Assembly: GCA_029572935.1 (NCBI GenBank)
Contig: JAKQHM010000056.1
Location: 1-64,000 of the forward strand
DNA: 64,000 nt
From: Bacteroidota bacterium
GTDB taxonomy: Bacteria; Bacteroidota; Bacteroidia; Chitinophagales; Saprospiraceae
Direction of reading: 5' to 3'
The notes under the pieces: generated by a model
The model's database searches: none
Told to the model about the DNA's origin: nothing
What the model saw: the letters and a program-made list of their open reading frames with translations, nothing else
Translations under genes and position numbers: made by a program
Part shown: positions 34,956 through 44,473 of the stretch, piece by piece
Position numbering within the stretch: position 1 is the first letter of the stretch
Layout of the letters: every line of letters starts with the position of its first letter

Positions 34956-36680
34956 GTGAAAAAGATACATTTTGCTTTTTTATTTCTGACATCGATCGGG
35001 TTTTGTTTGGCCCAGGATGCCTCGGTGCATCCCTCAGTCGCACATGCACTGGCAAAAAATGGCAGCGCAGAAGTGATTATTCAGTTGAAAGCAGGACCTG
35101 ATTTTTCGGGCTACAAAAAGACCTGGAAAAAAGAAGAAAAGACCGCTTTTGTATACGAGCGGCTCAAATCCCTGGCTTCTTTGAGCCAATCAGATCTGAT
35201 AACTTTTCTTACGGCTGAGAAAGTTGATTTTAAAAACTTCTGGATCATCAATGCCATACGAGCCGAAATCAATTCGGATTTGTTATCGAAACTCATACAG
35301 AGAAAAGACATCAAAGCCATTTATTTCAATGAGCCTGTGCGGACACTTCCGGCCGTGGACCGCAGTATCAGGGATCTGAACAGCCGGAACCCAGAAATTA
35401 CCTGGGGCATCAAAAGGATAAAAGCTGACAGAGTATGGGAGCTGGGCATTGAGGGGCAAGGAGTCACCCTGGCCGGACAGGATACCGGATACAAATGGGA
35501 TATGCAGGGCATCAAGGAAAAATACAGAGGCTGGGATGGATCCGGAGTAAAGCACGATTACAACTGGCACGATGCGATCCACAAAATCAGTCCTCTGAGT
35601 TCTGATAGCATCAATCCCTGTGGCCTGAACCTCAAAGAACCCTGCGATGACCACGGACACGGCACCCATACTGCCGGCACCATGGTAGGTTTTACAGATG
35701 AGATGGCCTATGGTGTGGCCCCAAAGGCCAACTGGATGGGCTGCCGCAACATGGAACGCGGCAACGGCGCTCCGGATACCTATATCGAATGTTTTGAGTT
35801 CTTTCTGGCTCCCACCGACCTGAATGGCGAAAATCCCAAAACAGATCTGGCACCGCATGCCATTAACAACAGCTGGTTTTGCAGTGAATCCGAAGGTTGC
35901 AACCCGGGCAATTTCATGTTTATGGAAGATGTGGTCAATCATCTGACGCTCGCCGGTGTGGTCGTGGTGGTCTCAGCAGGTAATTCCGGCAATTCCTGTG
36001 GTACCATAGCAAACCCGCCTGCAATGTTCCAAAACAGCCTTACGGTTGGATCCTTTGCTGATAATGACAGCATCAGCAACTTCAGCAGCATCGGCCCTGT
36101 GTATATCGATGCAAGTAGACGCGTCAAACCGGATGTCGTCGCTCCCGGAAGTGCTGTGCTGAGCAGACCGCTATCCGGCAATCTGGAAGCTTGGTACGGT
36201 ACCAGCATGGCCGGTCCTCATGTAGCCGGGCTCGTCGCCCTGATCATCAGCGCCAATCCCGCTCTGGCAGGCCAGGTGGATCAGATCAGCGAAATCATCA
36301 GACTCACCTCCCGTGCACATGATTCAGAGGTAAATTGCGACTCATTGGAAAATACTGCCGTGCCCAATCATGTTTATGGATATGGAAAAATTCAGGCAGA
36401 TGCTGCCGTCAGGATGGCCATCATTTTAAAGACGAGGGATCAGCAATCCGAAGAGACAGGATTTTCTATCAGTCCCAACCCCGCTCAGGATTATATAGTG
36501 CTCCGATCGAACACAGAAGGACCGCATAATTACTGCATTTACAACTCCATGTCTGCACCGGTCATGAAGATCAGGATGACAGAATCTGAAAAAGAAATTC
36601 ATATAAATCATTTGCCAGCCGGAGTATATCTGATAAGGATGGACGAGCGCAACGAATTCCTGAAATTTATCAAGCAATAA
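34956..36680 (+). CDS. Subtilisin-like S8 serine protease with T9SS sorting domain
   Basis: This is a 574-residue secreted protease. Order: signal peptide (cleavage near CLAQD), an inhibitor-like propeptide (about 25-135, VIIQLKAGPDF...IKAIYFNEPVRTLPA), and the catalytic domain with Asp176 (AGQDTGYKWD), His235 (DHGHGTHTAG) and Ser417 (GTSMAGPHVAGL). A C-terminal type IX sorting domain follows (about 505-574, FSISPNPAQDYIVLRS...LPAGVYLIRMD). It would be exported by T9SS and attached or released at the cell surface. The start is GTG at 34956 (MKKIHFAFLFL) or TTG two codons earlier. Confidence 0.94.
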   Translation: MKKIHFAFLFLTSIGFCLAQDASVHPSVAHALAKNGSAEVIIQLKAGPDFSGYKKTWKKEEKTAFVYERLKSLASLSQSDLITFLTAEKVDFKNFWIINAIRAEINSDLLSKLIQRKDIKAIYFNEPVRTLPAVDRSIRDLNSRNPEITWGIKRIKADRVWELGIEGQGVTLAGQDTGYKWDMQGIKEKYRGWDGSGVKHDYNWHDAIHKISPLSSDSINPCGLNLKEPCDDHGHGTHTAGTMVGFTDEMAYGVAPKANWMGCRNMERGNGAPDTYIECFEFFLAPTDLNGENPKTDLAPHAINNSWFCSESEGCNPGNFMFMEDVVNHLTLAGVVVVVSAGNSGNSCGTIANPPAMFQNSLTVGSFADNDSISNFSSIGPVYIDASRRVKPDVVAPGSAVLSRPLSGNLEAWYGTSMAGPHVAGLVALIISANPALAGQVDQISEIIRLTSRAHDSEVNCDSLENTAVPNHVYGYGKIQADAAVRMAIILKTRDQQSEETGFSISPNPAQDYIVLRSNTEGPHNYCIYNSMSAPVMKIRMTESEKEIHINHLPAGVYLIRMDERNEFLKFIKQ

Positions 36681-36691
36681 CACAAAGGACC

Positions 36692-37744
36692 ATGTCCCGA
36701 TTTTTATTCAACCGCGTCAACAGAAAGGTACTGATCGAAAACCTGCAAAAAAGTCAGGAAGAGCGCACCACGATCTCGTTTTACAGGTATGCCAACATTG
36801 GTAATCCTCAGCTATTCCGGGATCATATATATCAGCTTTTCGATGAAGTAAATGTCCTGGGCAGAATCTATGTCGCCACAGAAGGGATCAATGCCCAGAT
36901 ATCGGTGCCCACCCGACTCCTCGATAAATTTATAGTGGCTAAAGACCAGATCTTGTTCCTGCAGAATATACGGCTCAATTATGCGATTGAGGATACCGGC
37001 AAGAGTTTTTTTAAACTCATCATCAAGGTCAGAAAAAAAATAGTGGCAGACGGTCTGGACGATCGCGCTTTTGATGTTACGGATTCGGGGACTCATCTGA
37101 ATGCAAAAGAATTTAACGCCCTCGCAGAAAGACCGGATGCGGTCATCGTGGACATGCGCAATCATTATGAAAGTGAAGTAGGCCATTTTAAAAATGCCAT
37201 TACTCCGGATGTCGTTACTTTCAGGGAATCCCTTCCCATCATCGCAGATATGCTTCAGGATAAAAAGGACAAACCGGTACTGATGTATTGCACCGGCGGA
37301 ATACGGTGTGAAAAGGCCTCAGCCTATATGAAATTCATGGGCTTTAAAGATGTATATCAACTCAACGGTGGCATCATTGAATACGCAAGGCAGGTACATG
37401 AACAGGGCCTTGAAAATAAATTCATCGGCAAAAATTTCGTTTTTGACGAACGCCTGGGTGAGCGCATTTCAGACGAAGTGATCAGTGTCTGCCATCAGTG
37501 TGGCAAACCCTGCGATCATCATACAAATTGTCTGAACGACCATTGTCATATTCTTTTTATCCAGTGCGATGAATGCGCCGAGAAATACGAGCACTGCTGT
37601 TCCAAAAAATGTGCGGATTATGCCGCCTTACCCGAAGAAAAGAAACAGGAACTTTTGCAGCAGAACATCAAGTTCAATGGCTCGGCCTTTTCAAAAGGTC
37701 GCTACAAAGCCTTGGGCAAGGACGAAAGACTCAATGTCAGTTGA
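36692..37744 (+). CDS. trhO: tRNA uridine(34) hydroxylase TrhO (rhodanese family)
   Basis: TrhO hydroxylates U34 of tRNAs at position 5, independent of prephenate, as the first step to 5-oxyacetyl/methoxy uridine. The 350-residue protein has an N-terminal acylphosphatase-like domain (about 25-110), a central rhodanese domain with catalytic Cys in VLMYCTGGIRCEKA (about residue 197) and a C-terminal Cys-rich zinc region (CHQCGKPCDHHTNCLNDHC, CDECAEKYEHCCSKKC). It was formerly annotated as a rhodanese-like sulfurtransferase (YceA). It starts 11 bases after the protease gene and may share its transcript. Confidence 0.93.
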   Translation: MSRFLFNRVNRKVLIENLQKSQEERTTISFYRYANIGNPQLFRDHIYQLFDEVNVLGRIYVATEGINAQISVPTRLLDKFIVAKDQILFLQNIRLNYAIEDTGKSFFKLIIKVRKKIVADGLDDRAFDVTDSGTHLNAKEFNALAERPDAVIVDMRNHYESEVGHFKNAITPDVVTFRESLPIIADMLQDKKDKPVLMYCTGGIRCEKASAYMKFMGFKDVYQLNGGIIEYARQVHEQGLENKFIGKNFVFDERLGERISDEVISVCHQCGKPCDHHTNCLNDHCHILFIQCDECAEKYEHCCSKKCADYAALPEEKKQELLQQNIKFNGSAFSKGRYKALGKDERLNVS

Positions 37745-37762
37745 TAACTGACTTCGGTACGA

Positions 37763-39619
37763 TCAGACCCTGCTCAGGCTCTTCTTTATGAAATCGTTGA
37801 GGGCCGGTCCCTTCAGCATTTGTTGCTCCAGCAAGGCCAGTTCAGTAAGGTAAGTAGCCATTTCCATCTTCTGTCCTTCATCCGCATGGATCATCTTTTG
37901 GGCTATGGTGGCATGATTGGAATTGATGACCAGCTGATAGTGATCTTTGAACAGATCATTTTGATCTCCTTTCATCATGTGCATCATATGCTGCATTTCC
38001 GACATCCTGCGCATGAACTCCGGACGAATGATTTGTACAGGAGGATCATTGGGGGATAAAGGTTTGATTTCAACCTGTGAATCCTGATTTAGGCTTACTG
38101 ATTTGAATAAGGACTGCAACTGATCCTGCTCTTCCTGAGACAAAACGGATTCCTGCTTTTCATCCTTCTCGATGAGCTGATCTATGGTATCCGCATCCAC
38201 TCGTTTGAAACTGAGTTCAGCCTTATATTCCAGGTGTTGAATAAAATGATTGTCGATGATCTGATCCATCAGGAGGACATCGTAGCCTCTGTCATTACAC
38301 TGGCTCACCAGGCTGTAGTGCATATGTTTGTCATGGGTATACAGACATACCAGACGGTTGTTTTTGTTTGTCTGCAGGCCCTTTATTTTTTCCTTGTATT
38401 CTTCCAGCGTAAAGCAGTTATCTTCTGTGTTCCTGAGAAGCGCAAATTCCAGGGCACGCTCAGCAAATTTTTCATCCGAGATCAGACCGTATTTGATAAA
38501 GGTGCCTATATCATTCCACTTACTTTCGAAGTCAGGTCTGTCTTTTTTAAACAGCTCATTGAGCTTCTCAGCCACTTTTTTGGTAATGTAGCCCGTGATC
38601 TTTCGCACATTGGCATCAGATTGAAGATAGGACCGGGATACGTTGAGCGGGATATCGGGGGAATCGATGATTCCGTGCAACAACATTAGAAATTCCGGAA
38701 CAATTTCCTTGACGTCATCCGTCACAAAGACCTGATTGGAGTACAGATGAATTTTGTTTTTCTGTACCTCAAACTGATTTGTTATTTTCGGAAAATACAA
38801 CACCCCAGTCAGATTAAAGGGATAGTCGATGTTCAGATGGATCCAGAAAAGAGGTGGCTGGCTGAACGGATATAATTCCTGATAAAAATTAACATAGTCT
38901 TCATCCGTAAGGTCTGCAGGGGCCTTCTTCCACAACGGATGGGTGTTATTGATGATATGAGCTACTTCCGTTTCTTTTTCCTCATCCCCATCTTTTATTT
39001 TTTCCTTGCGGGTACCGAGTTGTATGGGCACCGGGAGGAATTTGCAGAATTTTTCAAGGAGGTCTTCGAGCTTGTGCTCATCAAGATAATCCAGGGCATC
39101 TTCACTGAGGTGGAGTATGATGTCTGTCCCTCTTTCATCGCGTTCACCTTCTGTAATACTGTACTCAGTATCGCCGGTACAACTCCAAAGAACCGCTTTG
39201 GCATCAGGTTTATAGGATCGGGTCAGTACATCGACCTTGTCTGAAACCATAAAGGCCGAATAAAAACCCAGACCAAAATGCCCGATTATATTCAATTCGT
39301 CTTTGTACTTATCCAAAAACTCCTGTGCGGACGAAAAGGCTACCTGATTCAGGTATTTGTTTACCTCTTCTTCATCCATACCGATGCCGCGGTCCCGGAT
39401 GGTCAGGGTCTTATTTTCCTTGTCTGGAATTACCTCGATGTTGAGATTCCCCAGTTCTCCCTTGGCTTCTCCCCTGTTGGCCAGTGCCTTGATCTTGGAG
39501 GTCGCATCGACAGCATTGGAAATCAGCTCCCTCAGAAAGATCTCCTGTTCTGAATAAAGGAACTTCTTGATGATGGGAAAAATATTCTCTGTCTGAACGG
39601 AAATTCTGCCTTTCTGCAT
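37763..39619 (-). CDS. htpG: Chaperone HtpG (Hsp90)
   Basis: HtpG is the bacterial Hsp90, a dimeric ATP-dependent chaperone of the cytosol. The 618-residue protein shows the GHKL ATPase motifs: ELISNAVDATSK (about residue 30), DRGIGM (about 75), GHFGLGFYSAFMV (about 116) and GTDIILHL. The middle and C-terminal domains follow and the length is standard. An upstream in-frame ATG would add 20 unlikely residues; the start at 39619 (MQKGRISVQTENIFPI) agrees with the family. It converges with trhO at its 3' end, 18 bases apart. Confidence 0.96.
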   Translation of the reverse strand: MQKGRISVQTENIFPIIKKFLYSEQEIFLRELISNAVDATSKIKALANRGEAKGELGNLNIEVIPDKENKTLTIRDRGIGMDEEEVNKYLNQVAFSSAQEFLDKYKDELNIIGHFGLGFYSAFMVSDKVDVLTRSYKPDAKAVLWSCTGDTEYSITEGERDERGTDIILHLSEDALDYLDEHKLEDLLEKFCKFLPVPIQLGTRKEKIKDGDEEKETEVAHIINNTHPLWKKAPADLTDEDYVNFYQELYPFSQPPLFWIHLNIDYPFNLTGVLYFPKITNQFEVQKNKIHLYSNQVFVTDDVKEIVPEFLMLLHGIIDSPDIPLNVSRSYLQSDANVRKITGYITKKVAEKLNELFKKDRPDFESKWNDIGTFIKYGLISDEKFAERALEFALLRNTEDNCFTLEEYKEKIKGLQTNKNNRLVCLYTHDKHMHYSLVSQCNDRGYDVLLMDQIIDNHFIQHLEYKAELSFKRVDADTIDQLIEKDEKQESVLSQEEQDQLQSLFKSVSLNQDSQVEIKPLSPNDPPVQIIRPEFMRRMSEMQHMMHMMKGDQNDLFKDHYQLVINSNHATIAQKMIHADEGQKMEMATYLTELALLEQQMLKGPALNDFIKKSLSRV

Positions 39620-39779
39620 AGTTCTATTGGTTTTTCTCCAAGGCGTCAAAGGATGTGCCAATCGAAAAAAACATGACAAAATGACAAGACCCGGTCATGG
39701 GATAATGACAGCACGAAACCTTCTCCTACCTTTCCATAGGATGAGTTTGGTTGGTAACAATCTAAAATGAAGGAATGAA

Positions 39780-40766
39780 TTATTCCTTGACCCAGCGCTT
39801 GGTCAGCTTTTGGCTGCCGGACTGTACCCGAATGAGGTAGATTCCTTTTTTGTAATGGCTTACGTCCAGATCCAATTGACCTGTGAAAGAAGCAATAGCG
39901 CCACGTTCCATCACCTGTCCCATGATGTTCAGAACGGCGTACTCACCGTTTCCAACTTTCTCAAACTGGACCAGTAAATTGTTCTTGACAGGATTTGTCA
40001 ACACTTTAAAGTCCACATTACGAGGCTGATAGGTCGAGCTGATATCTTCGTCAAACTTGTTTCCGGAATTGATGACCTCCTTGGTGCTTACATCCTGGAT
40101 CCAGACCAGGGCATACATCTCGCTTTCTTTCCAGTAGGGTTCGATCACCATGTTGTAAGTCAGGTTGACGGAATTGCCACTTTCAGCCAGTTGGATCATG
40201 TCTCCATCCACAGAGCTGAGAAATTTTCTGAATACATTCTGATGGACCTTTTCACCATTGGGTGCATTGAAATTGAGAATCCTTTCTGCCGCCGCCACAT
40301 AAATGCGGTAGTTCCCTCCGGGTTTTGTACCCAGTGTTTTTACCTCGACGGAAATATTCCTCATGGACCCCCCGCTTTCCCGTACCTGAATGGCGATGGG
40401 TGAAGTTTTGTTCAATTCAGCATCCAGAATAGTCGCTGTAATGGAACCGGCTGAAATACGCCTCGTGCCATTGATCATGACACTGGGCGTACTGCTGATG
40501 TTGTAATAGCTGGCGCGTGCGCTGTTCTCAGTCTTGTTCGCCTGATACAAACTACACTGAGAATACGGGAAGGACGGATGTACCGAAAGGTGGTGGTAAT
40601 CGTCCTCATAATTTTTCAGAAGATTGTAAAATCTGGGATTGGTGGCTCCACAGACCCCACAAAGGGTATTGGTGAAGTGTTCGAGAAAAATATACTTCTT
40701 TGCCTGAGCGTTTGAAGCCAGGGCTGCAGAGAACAGAAAAATGGAGAGTAGTAAATTTCTAATCAT
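39780..40766 (-). CDS. Secreted Omp28-like thioredoxin-fold protein with T9SS sorting domain
   Basis: This 328-residue protein has a signal peptide (cleavage near SNAQA). Right after it comes FLEHFTNTLCGVCGATNPRFY, a thioredoxin-like CxxC (CGVC) in the Omp28-related arrangement, and the cis-Pro segment ISSTPSVMINGTRR. Beta-rich residues 120-240 follow, and the last 75 residues are a type IX sorting domain (FKVLTNPVKNNLLVQFEK...YKKGIYLIRVQSGS). It may be a surface disulfide or redox protein; the substrate is unknown. The ATG at 40766 is chosen over one 54 bases upstream because it starts the signal peptide; a TATATTTG element lies 25-32 bases before it. Confidence 0.87.
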   Translation of the reverse strand: MIRNLLLSIFLFSAALASNAQAKKYIFLEHFTNTLCGVCGATNPRFYNLLKNYEDDYHHLSVHPSFPYSQCSLYQANKTENSARASYYNISSTPSVMINGTRRISAGSITATILDAELNKTSPIAIQVRESGGSMRNISVEVKTLGTKPGGNYRIYVAAAERILNFNAPNGEKVHQNVFRKFLSSVDGDMIQLAESGNSVNLTYNMVIEPYWKESEMYALVWIQDVSTKEVINSGNKFDEDISSTYQPRNVDFKVLTNPVKNNLLVQFEKVGNGEYAVLNIMGQVMERGAIASFTGQLDLDVSHYKKGIYLIRVQSGSQKLTKRWVKE

Positions 40767-40790
40767 GCTGACAGTTTTTAAGCTAAAGTG

Positions 40791-40798
40791 CAAATATA
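40791..40798 (-). promoter_or_regulatory. Promoter -7 element for the Omp28-like gene
   Basis: TATATTTG on the minus strand matches TAnnTTTG exactly. It lies inside the longer open frame and so supports the shorter start. Confidence 0.45.
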
Positions 40799-41054
40799 CC
40801 CAAAACAGCTGAAACGGCATATTGTTGAATTATATTAAATAAATTAATAATATGAATAACTAATTGCGAAAGGATATCCAGCCATCCTGCCTAAGCCCGA
40901 TGGAATGCTAAAAGTTTGGAGGACAATACTTGCGTAAAGATCAATCCTGCCAAACCCATATCTCTTCGGGCCAATCCATACCCAAATCGCATCTGCTCAA
41001 ATGTATAAAAGTGCAGACTCCGGACCGAATTTTACGATGGTCTCCCGGAAGAGA

Positions 41055-41399
41055 TCAGGCAGCCGGTTCCTCTTTTTTGGAGAGGGAATTCATCGACTTT
41101 ACGATCATGAACATGGCAAAGGCCACGATCAGAAAGTTGATCACGGAGGATATGAAGGTACCGTAATACAAAGCATTTTCAGGCTTGACCACAGACCCGT
41201 CTGGACCCAGTTCGGCAGCATCCAAAACAATCCGGGCAGATTTGAAATCTCCTATTTGAAATATTTTGGAAACAAGGGGCATGAACAAGCCGTCCACAAA
41301 TGCGGAGGTTACAGCTGCAAAAGCAGTGGCCATCACCAGACCCACGGCAATGTCGATGAGATTGCCCTTAAGTGCAAATTCTTTAAATTCCTTCAGCAT
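41055..41399 (-). CDS. mscL: Large-conductance mechanosensitive channel MscL
   Basis: MscL is a homopentameric inner-membrane emergency valve that opens under osmotic downshock. The 114-residue protein has the conserved N-terminal helix (MLKEFKEFALKGNLIDIAVG), TM1 with the Ala/Gly-rich gate (VGLVMATAFAAVTSAFVDG), a short periplasmic loop, TM2 (about 82-104, INFLIVAFAMFMIVKSMN) and a charged C-terminus (LSKKEEPAA). It stands alone, 68 bases downstream of the aconitase gene end on the same strand. Confidence 0.96.
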   Translation of the reverse strand: MLKEFKEFALKGNLIDIAVGLVMATAFAAVTSAFVDGLFMPLVSKIFQIGDFKSARIVLDAAELGPDGSVVKPENALYYGTFISSVINFLIVAFAMFMIVKSMNSLSKKEEPAA

Positions 41400-41467
41400 A
41401 CATTTGGTTTTACCGTTTGAAAATTAATATCGGGACCAAATATATATTAAAAAACGGAATATACAGA

Positions 41468-43738
41468 TCAGGCCAGTTCTTTACGGATCTTATTCAGAGC
41501 AGAACCTTCGCGAAGCCAGTCGATCTGCTGCAGGTTATAGGTATGGTTGAGCACAGCCACATCGTGGGTGCCATCCTGGTGGTGAATGTGCAATTCCAGC
41601 GGAACTCCGGGGGCCATGGTCTCGTATCCACGGATATCGAAAACGTCATCCTGACGGATCAGATCGTAGTCGGCAGGGTTCTGGAAGGTCAGTGCCAGCA
41701 TGCCCTGTTTCTTGAGGTTGGTCTCGTGAATCCTGGCAAAAGACTTTACGATCACGGCCTTTACACCGAGGAACCTGGGCTCCATGGCGGCGTGCTCGCG
41801 GGAAGATCCCTCTCCGTAGTTTTCTTCACCTACGACGATGGTGCCTACCCTGTTGGATTTATACAACCTTGCTGAATCCGGTACGGGCAAATATTCATTG
41901 TTGATGAAATTGAGCACTTTGTTGGATTCTCCGTTGAAGAAGTTGACCGCTCCGATCAGACAGTTGTTGGAGATGTTCTCCAAGTGGCCTCTGAACTCCA
42001 GCCAGGGACCTGCCATGGAAATGTGGTCTGTGGTGCATTTGCCCTGAGCCTTGATCAGAAGTCTCAGACCAAACAGCTGCTCCTGGGTAATGGTCTCAAA
42101 GGGCTTCAGAACCTGAAGTCTTTTGCTGTCGGGCCGGATGCTCACTTCGATGTTCTTACCATCTGAAGCAGGAGCCTGATAACCCGCATCTTTTACATCA
42201 AAACCGGCGGGAGGCAATTCGTATCCGGTCGGTGGATCCAGTTTGACCTGTTCTCCTTTTTCGTTGACCAGGGTATCGGTGATGGGATTGAAGCTCAGCG
42301 ACCCTGCTATGGCCAAAGCGGTGACCAGCTCGGGAGATGCCACAAAGGCATGGGTGTTGGGGTTGCCATCATTGCGCTTGGAAAAATTGCGGTTGAAAGA
42401 GGTGATGATGGAATTCTTTTTGGAAGGGTCGGTATTGTGTCGAGCCCATTGTCCGATGCAGGGTCCACAGGCATTGGCCAGAACCACAGCGCCCATTTTT
42501 TCAAAATCAGACAGAAGCCCATCCCGGTCGATGGTATAACGTATTTGCTCTGATCCGGGTGTGACGGTGAATTCAGACTTTGTCTTTAGATTTTTAGCCA
42601 CGGCCTGACGAGCCAGGGAGGCCGCTCTGGACAAGTCCTCATAGGAGGAATTGGTGCAGGATCCGATCAGGCCTACCTCCAGTTTATCCGGATAATTATT
42701 TTCCTTTACCGCTTTGGCGAACTGAGACAGCGGCCAGGCCAGATCGGGCGTATAAGGTCCGTTGATGTGAGGCTCCAGGGTGGAGAGGTCAATGTGGATG
42801 ACCTGGTCAAAGTACTGGTCTGGATTGGCATAACACTCGGGATCTCCGGTGAGATGTACTGCTGTTTGATCGCAAAGATCGGCGATGGAAGCCCTTCCGG
42901 TCGCCCTCAGGTAACGTCCCATGGATTCATCGTAGCCAAAGGTGGAGGTGGTCGCTCCGATCTCTGCGCCCATATTGCAGATGGTCCCCTTGCCGGTGCA
43001 GGAAAGTGACTGCGCTCCATCTCCAAAATATTCGACGATTGCTCCGGTACCTCCTTTTACGGTCAGGATGCCCGCTACTTTCAGGATGACATCTTTTGCA
43101 GAAGCCCAGCCATTCAGTTTGCCGGTCAGTTTAACGCCGATCAGTTTGGGCATTTTCAGCTCCCAGGGCATGCCGGTCATAACGTCTACGGCATCGGCAC
43201 CACCGACTCCGATCGCTACCATACCCAGTCCACCAGCGTTGGGCGTGTGTGAATCCGTGCCGATCATCATCCCACCGGGAAATGCATAGTTTTCCAAAAC
43301 GATCTGGTGAATGATCCCAGCTCCCGGTTTCCAGAAACCGATACCGTATTTATTGGATATACTTTGAAGGAAGTCAAACACTTCCGCATTTTCTATGTTG
43401 GAATCTGCCAGGTCCTTGCCCGCACCGTTCTTGGCCAGGATGAGGTGGTCGCAGTGTACCGTAGTGGGTACGGCTGTTTTCTCTTTTCCACAGGTCATAA
43501 ATTGAAGCAAAGCCATCTGTGCGGTGGCATCCTGCATGGCTACCCGGTCCGGTGCAAAAAAGACATAATCCTTACCACGGGTGTATTCCCTGAGCTCTGA
43601 TTCGGGATGCAGGTGACTGTACAAAATTTTCTCAGTCAGGGTCAAAGGCCTGTTGAGGACTGACCTGATCTTCTGGATCTTTTGTCCGTATGCTGCGTAA
43701 ATTCCCTGAATCATGGAGAAATCAAATGGCTGCGACAT
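41468..43738 (-). CDS. acn: Aconitate hydratase (mitochondrial type)
   Basis: Aconitase isomerises citrate to isocitrate in the TCA cycle, using a [4Fe-4S] cluster. The 756-residue protein shows the cluster Cys in [13 protein letters not shown] (about residue 357) and the pair in [11 protein letters not shown] (about 423), plus [13 protein letters not shown] (about 166) and the swivel-domain [15 protein letters not shown]. Length and wording match the mitochondrial-type enzyme rather than the longer AcnA or AcnB. Single-gene unit, divergent from a small lipoprotein gene. Confidence 0.95.
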   Translation of the reverse strand: MSQPFDFSMIQGIYAAYGQKIQKIRSVLNRPLTLTEKILYSHLHPESELREYTRGKDYVFFAPDRVAMQDATAQMALLQFMTCGKEKTAVPTTVHCDHLILAKNGAGKDLADSNIENAEVFDFLQSISNKYGIGFWKPGAGIIHQIVLENYAFPGGMMIGTDSHTPNAGGLGMVAIGVGGADAVDVMTGMPWELKMPKLIGVKLTGKLNGWASAKDVILKVAGILTVKGGTGAIVEYFGDGAQSLSCTGKGTICNMGAEIGATTSTFGYDESMGRYLRATGRASIADLCDQTAVHLTGDPECYANPDQYFDQVIHIDLSTLEPHINGPYTPDLAWPLSQFAKAVKENNYPDKLEVGLIGSCTNSSYEDLSRAASLARQAVAKNLKTKSEFTVTPGSEQIRYTIDRDGLLSDFEKMGAVVLANACGPCIGQWARHNTDPSKKNSIITSFNRNFSKRNDGNPNTHAFVASPELVTALAIAGSLSFNPITDTLVNEKGEQVKLDPPTGYELPPAGFDVKDAGYQAPASDGKNIEVSIRPDSKRLQVLKPFETITQEQLFGLRLLIKAQGKCTTDHISMAGPWLEFRGHLENISNNCLIGAVNFFNGESNKVLNFINNEYLPVPDSARLYKSNRVGTIVVGEENYGEGSSREHAAMEPRFLGVKAVIVKSFARIHETNLKKQGMLALTFQNPADYDLIRQDDVFDIRGYETMAPGVPLELHIHHQDGTHDVAVLNHTYNLQQIDWLREGSALNKIRKELA

Positions 43739-43784
43739 GATTATATATTATTTTAATGTTTAATATTACTTTGAGTCTGCGCCG

Positions 43785-43792
43785 CAAAATTA
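43785..43792 (-). promoter_or_regulatory. Promoter -7 element for the aconitase gene
   Basis: TAATTTTG on the minus strand matches TAnnTTTG and lies about 47 bases before the start codon. No clear -33 element. Confidence 0.4.
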
Positions 43793-43931
43793 AGCGACCC
43801 AGGACAATTATGGAAATAAAGAACCCGCAATTGTCTGATAAACGCTGCTGTAACAAATAAAAAAGCTGTTTGCTCACTTTTTTGCCACTTTTATTACTCT
43901 TCGCAAAACAGATGAACCGGGCATGCGTTAG

Positions 43932-44450
43932 GTGGGTGTGAAATATCTGTTCATTACAGGGTTGATCCTGATTTCTCTGTCCTGCCGCAAACCGGATGAG
44001 GGCCAATACAAAATGGAATACATCATGGATTTCACCATTCCCGCAGGTGCCAATCCGCTTAAGACCCATGTATTCGAGCGCACGGTGATTCAAGGCTGGG
44101 ATCAATTCCTCAAAGCCCATCAGCTCCACGACAGCATGATCGCGAGGGTACAGGTTTATTCCATTACGGTCAGTCCGCTGCTGTCCAATCCGATCAGCTA
44201 CGGATTTGTAGAAGAAATGAGGGCTTTTATCCGGGATCCCTCCATACCCTCTACCCAGCAAATAGGGATAGGCAATCCTTTGCCCAATGAGCGCGTGGGC
44301 GAATTTGCCCTATTGCCCGGGATAGCTGAAGTCAGCTCTTTCCTGAGGGCAACGCAATTTGACCTACAGTTACAGCTTCGCTTCCGGGGAATCCCTTCGA
44401 GTTTCAGCGACCACAGGGCCACTTTCAGATTTGATGTATTCCTGAAGTAA
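43932..44450 (+). CDS. Small lipoprotein of unknown function
   Basis: This 172-residue protein begins with a lipoprotein signal (ITGLILISLSC, Cys at about residue 18), so it is probably anchored in the outer or inner membrane facing the periplasm. The mature part is predicted mostly strand and shows no recognised motif (YKMEYIMDFTIPAGANPLKTHVF, then RGIPSSFSDHRATFRFDVFLK). The start is GTG, either the first or the third codon (43938). It converges with the POT transporter gene, 23 bases apart. I do not recognise a family. Confidence 0.65.
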   Translation: MGVKYLFITGLILISLSCRKPDEGQYKMEYIMDFTIPAGANPLKTHVFERTVIQGWDQFLKAHQLHDSMIARVQVYSITVSPLLSNPISYGFVEEMRAFIRDPSIPSTQQIGIGNPLPNERVGEFALLPGIAEVSSFLRATQFDLQLQLRFRGIPSSFSDHRATFRFDVFLK

Positions 44451-44473
44451 GTATCAAGCCTTCGAAGAATCAA

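Noticed and set aside
41055..41399. Riboswitch or leader between mscL and the aconitase gene
   Set aside because: The 68-base gap on that strand shows no stable stem or known motif.
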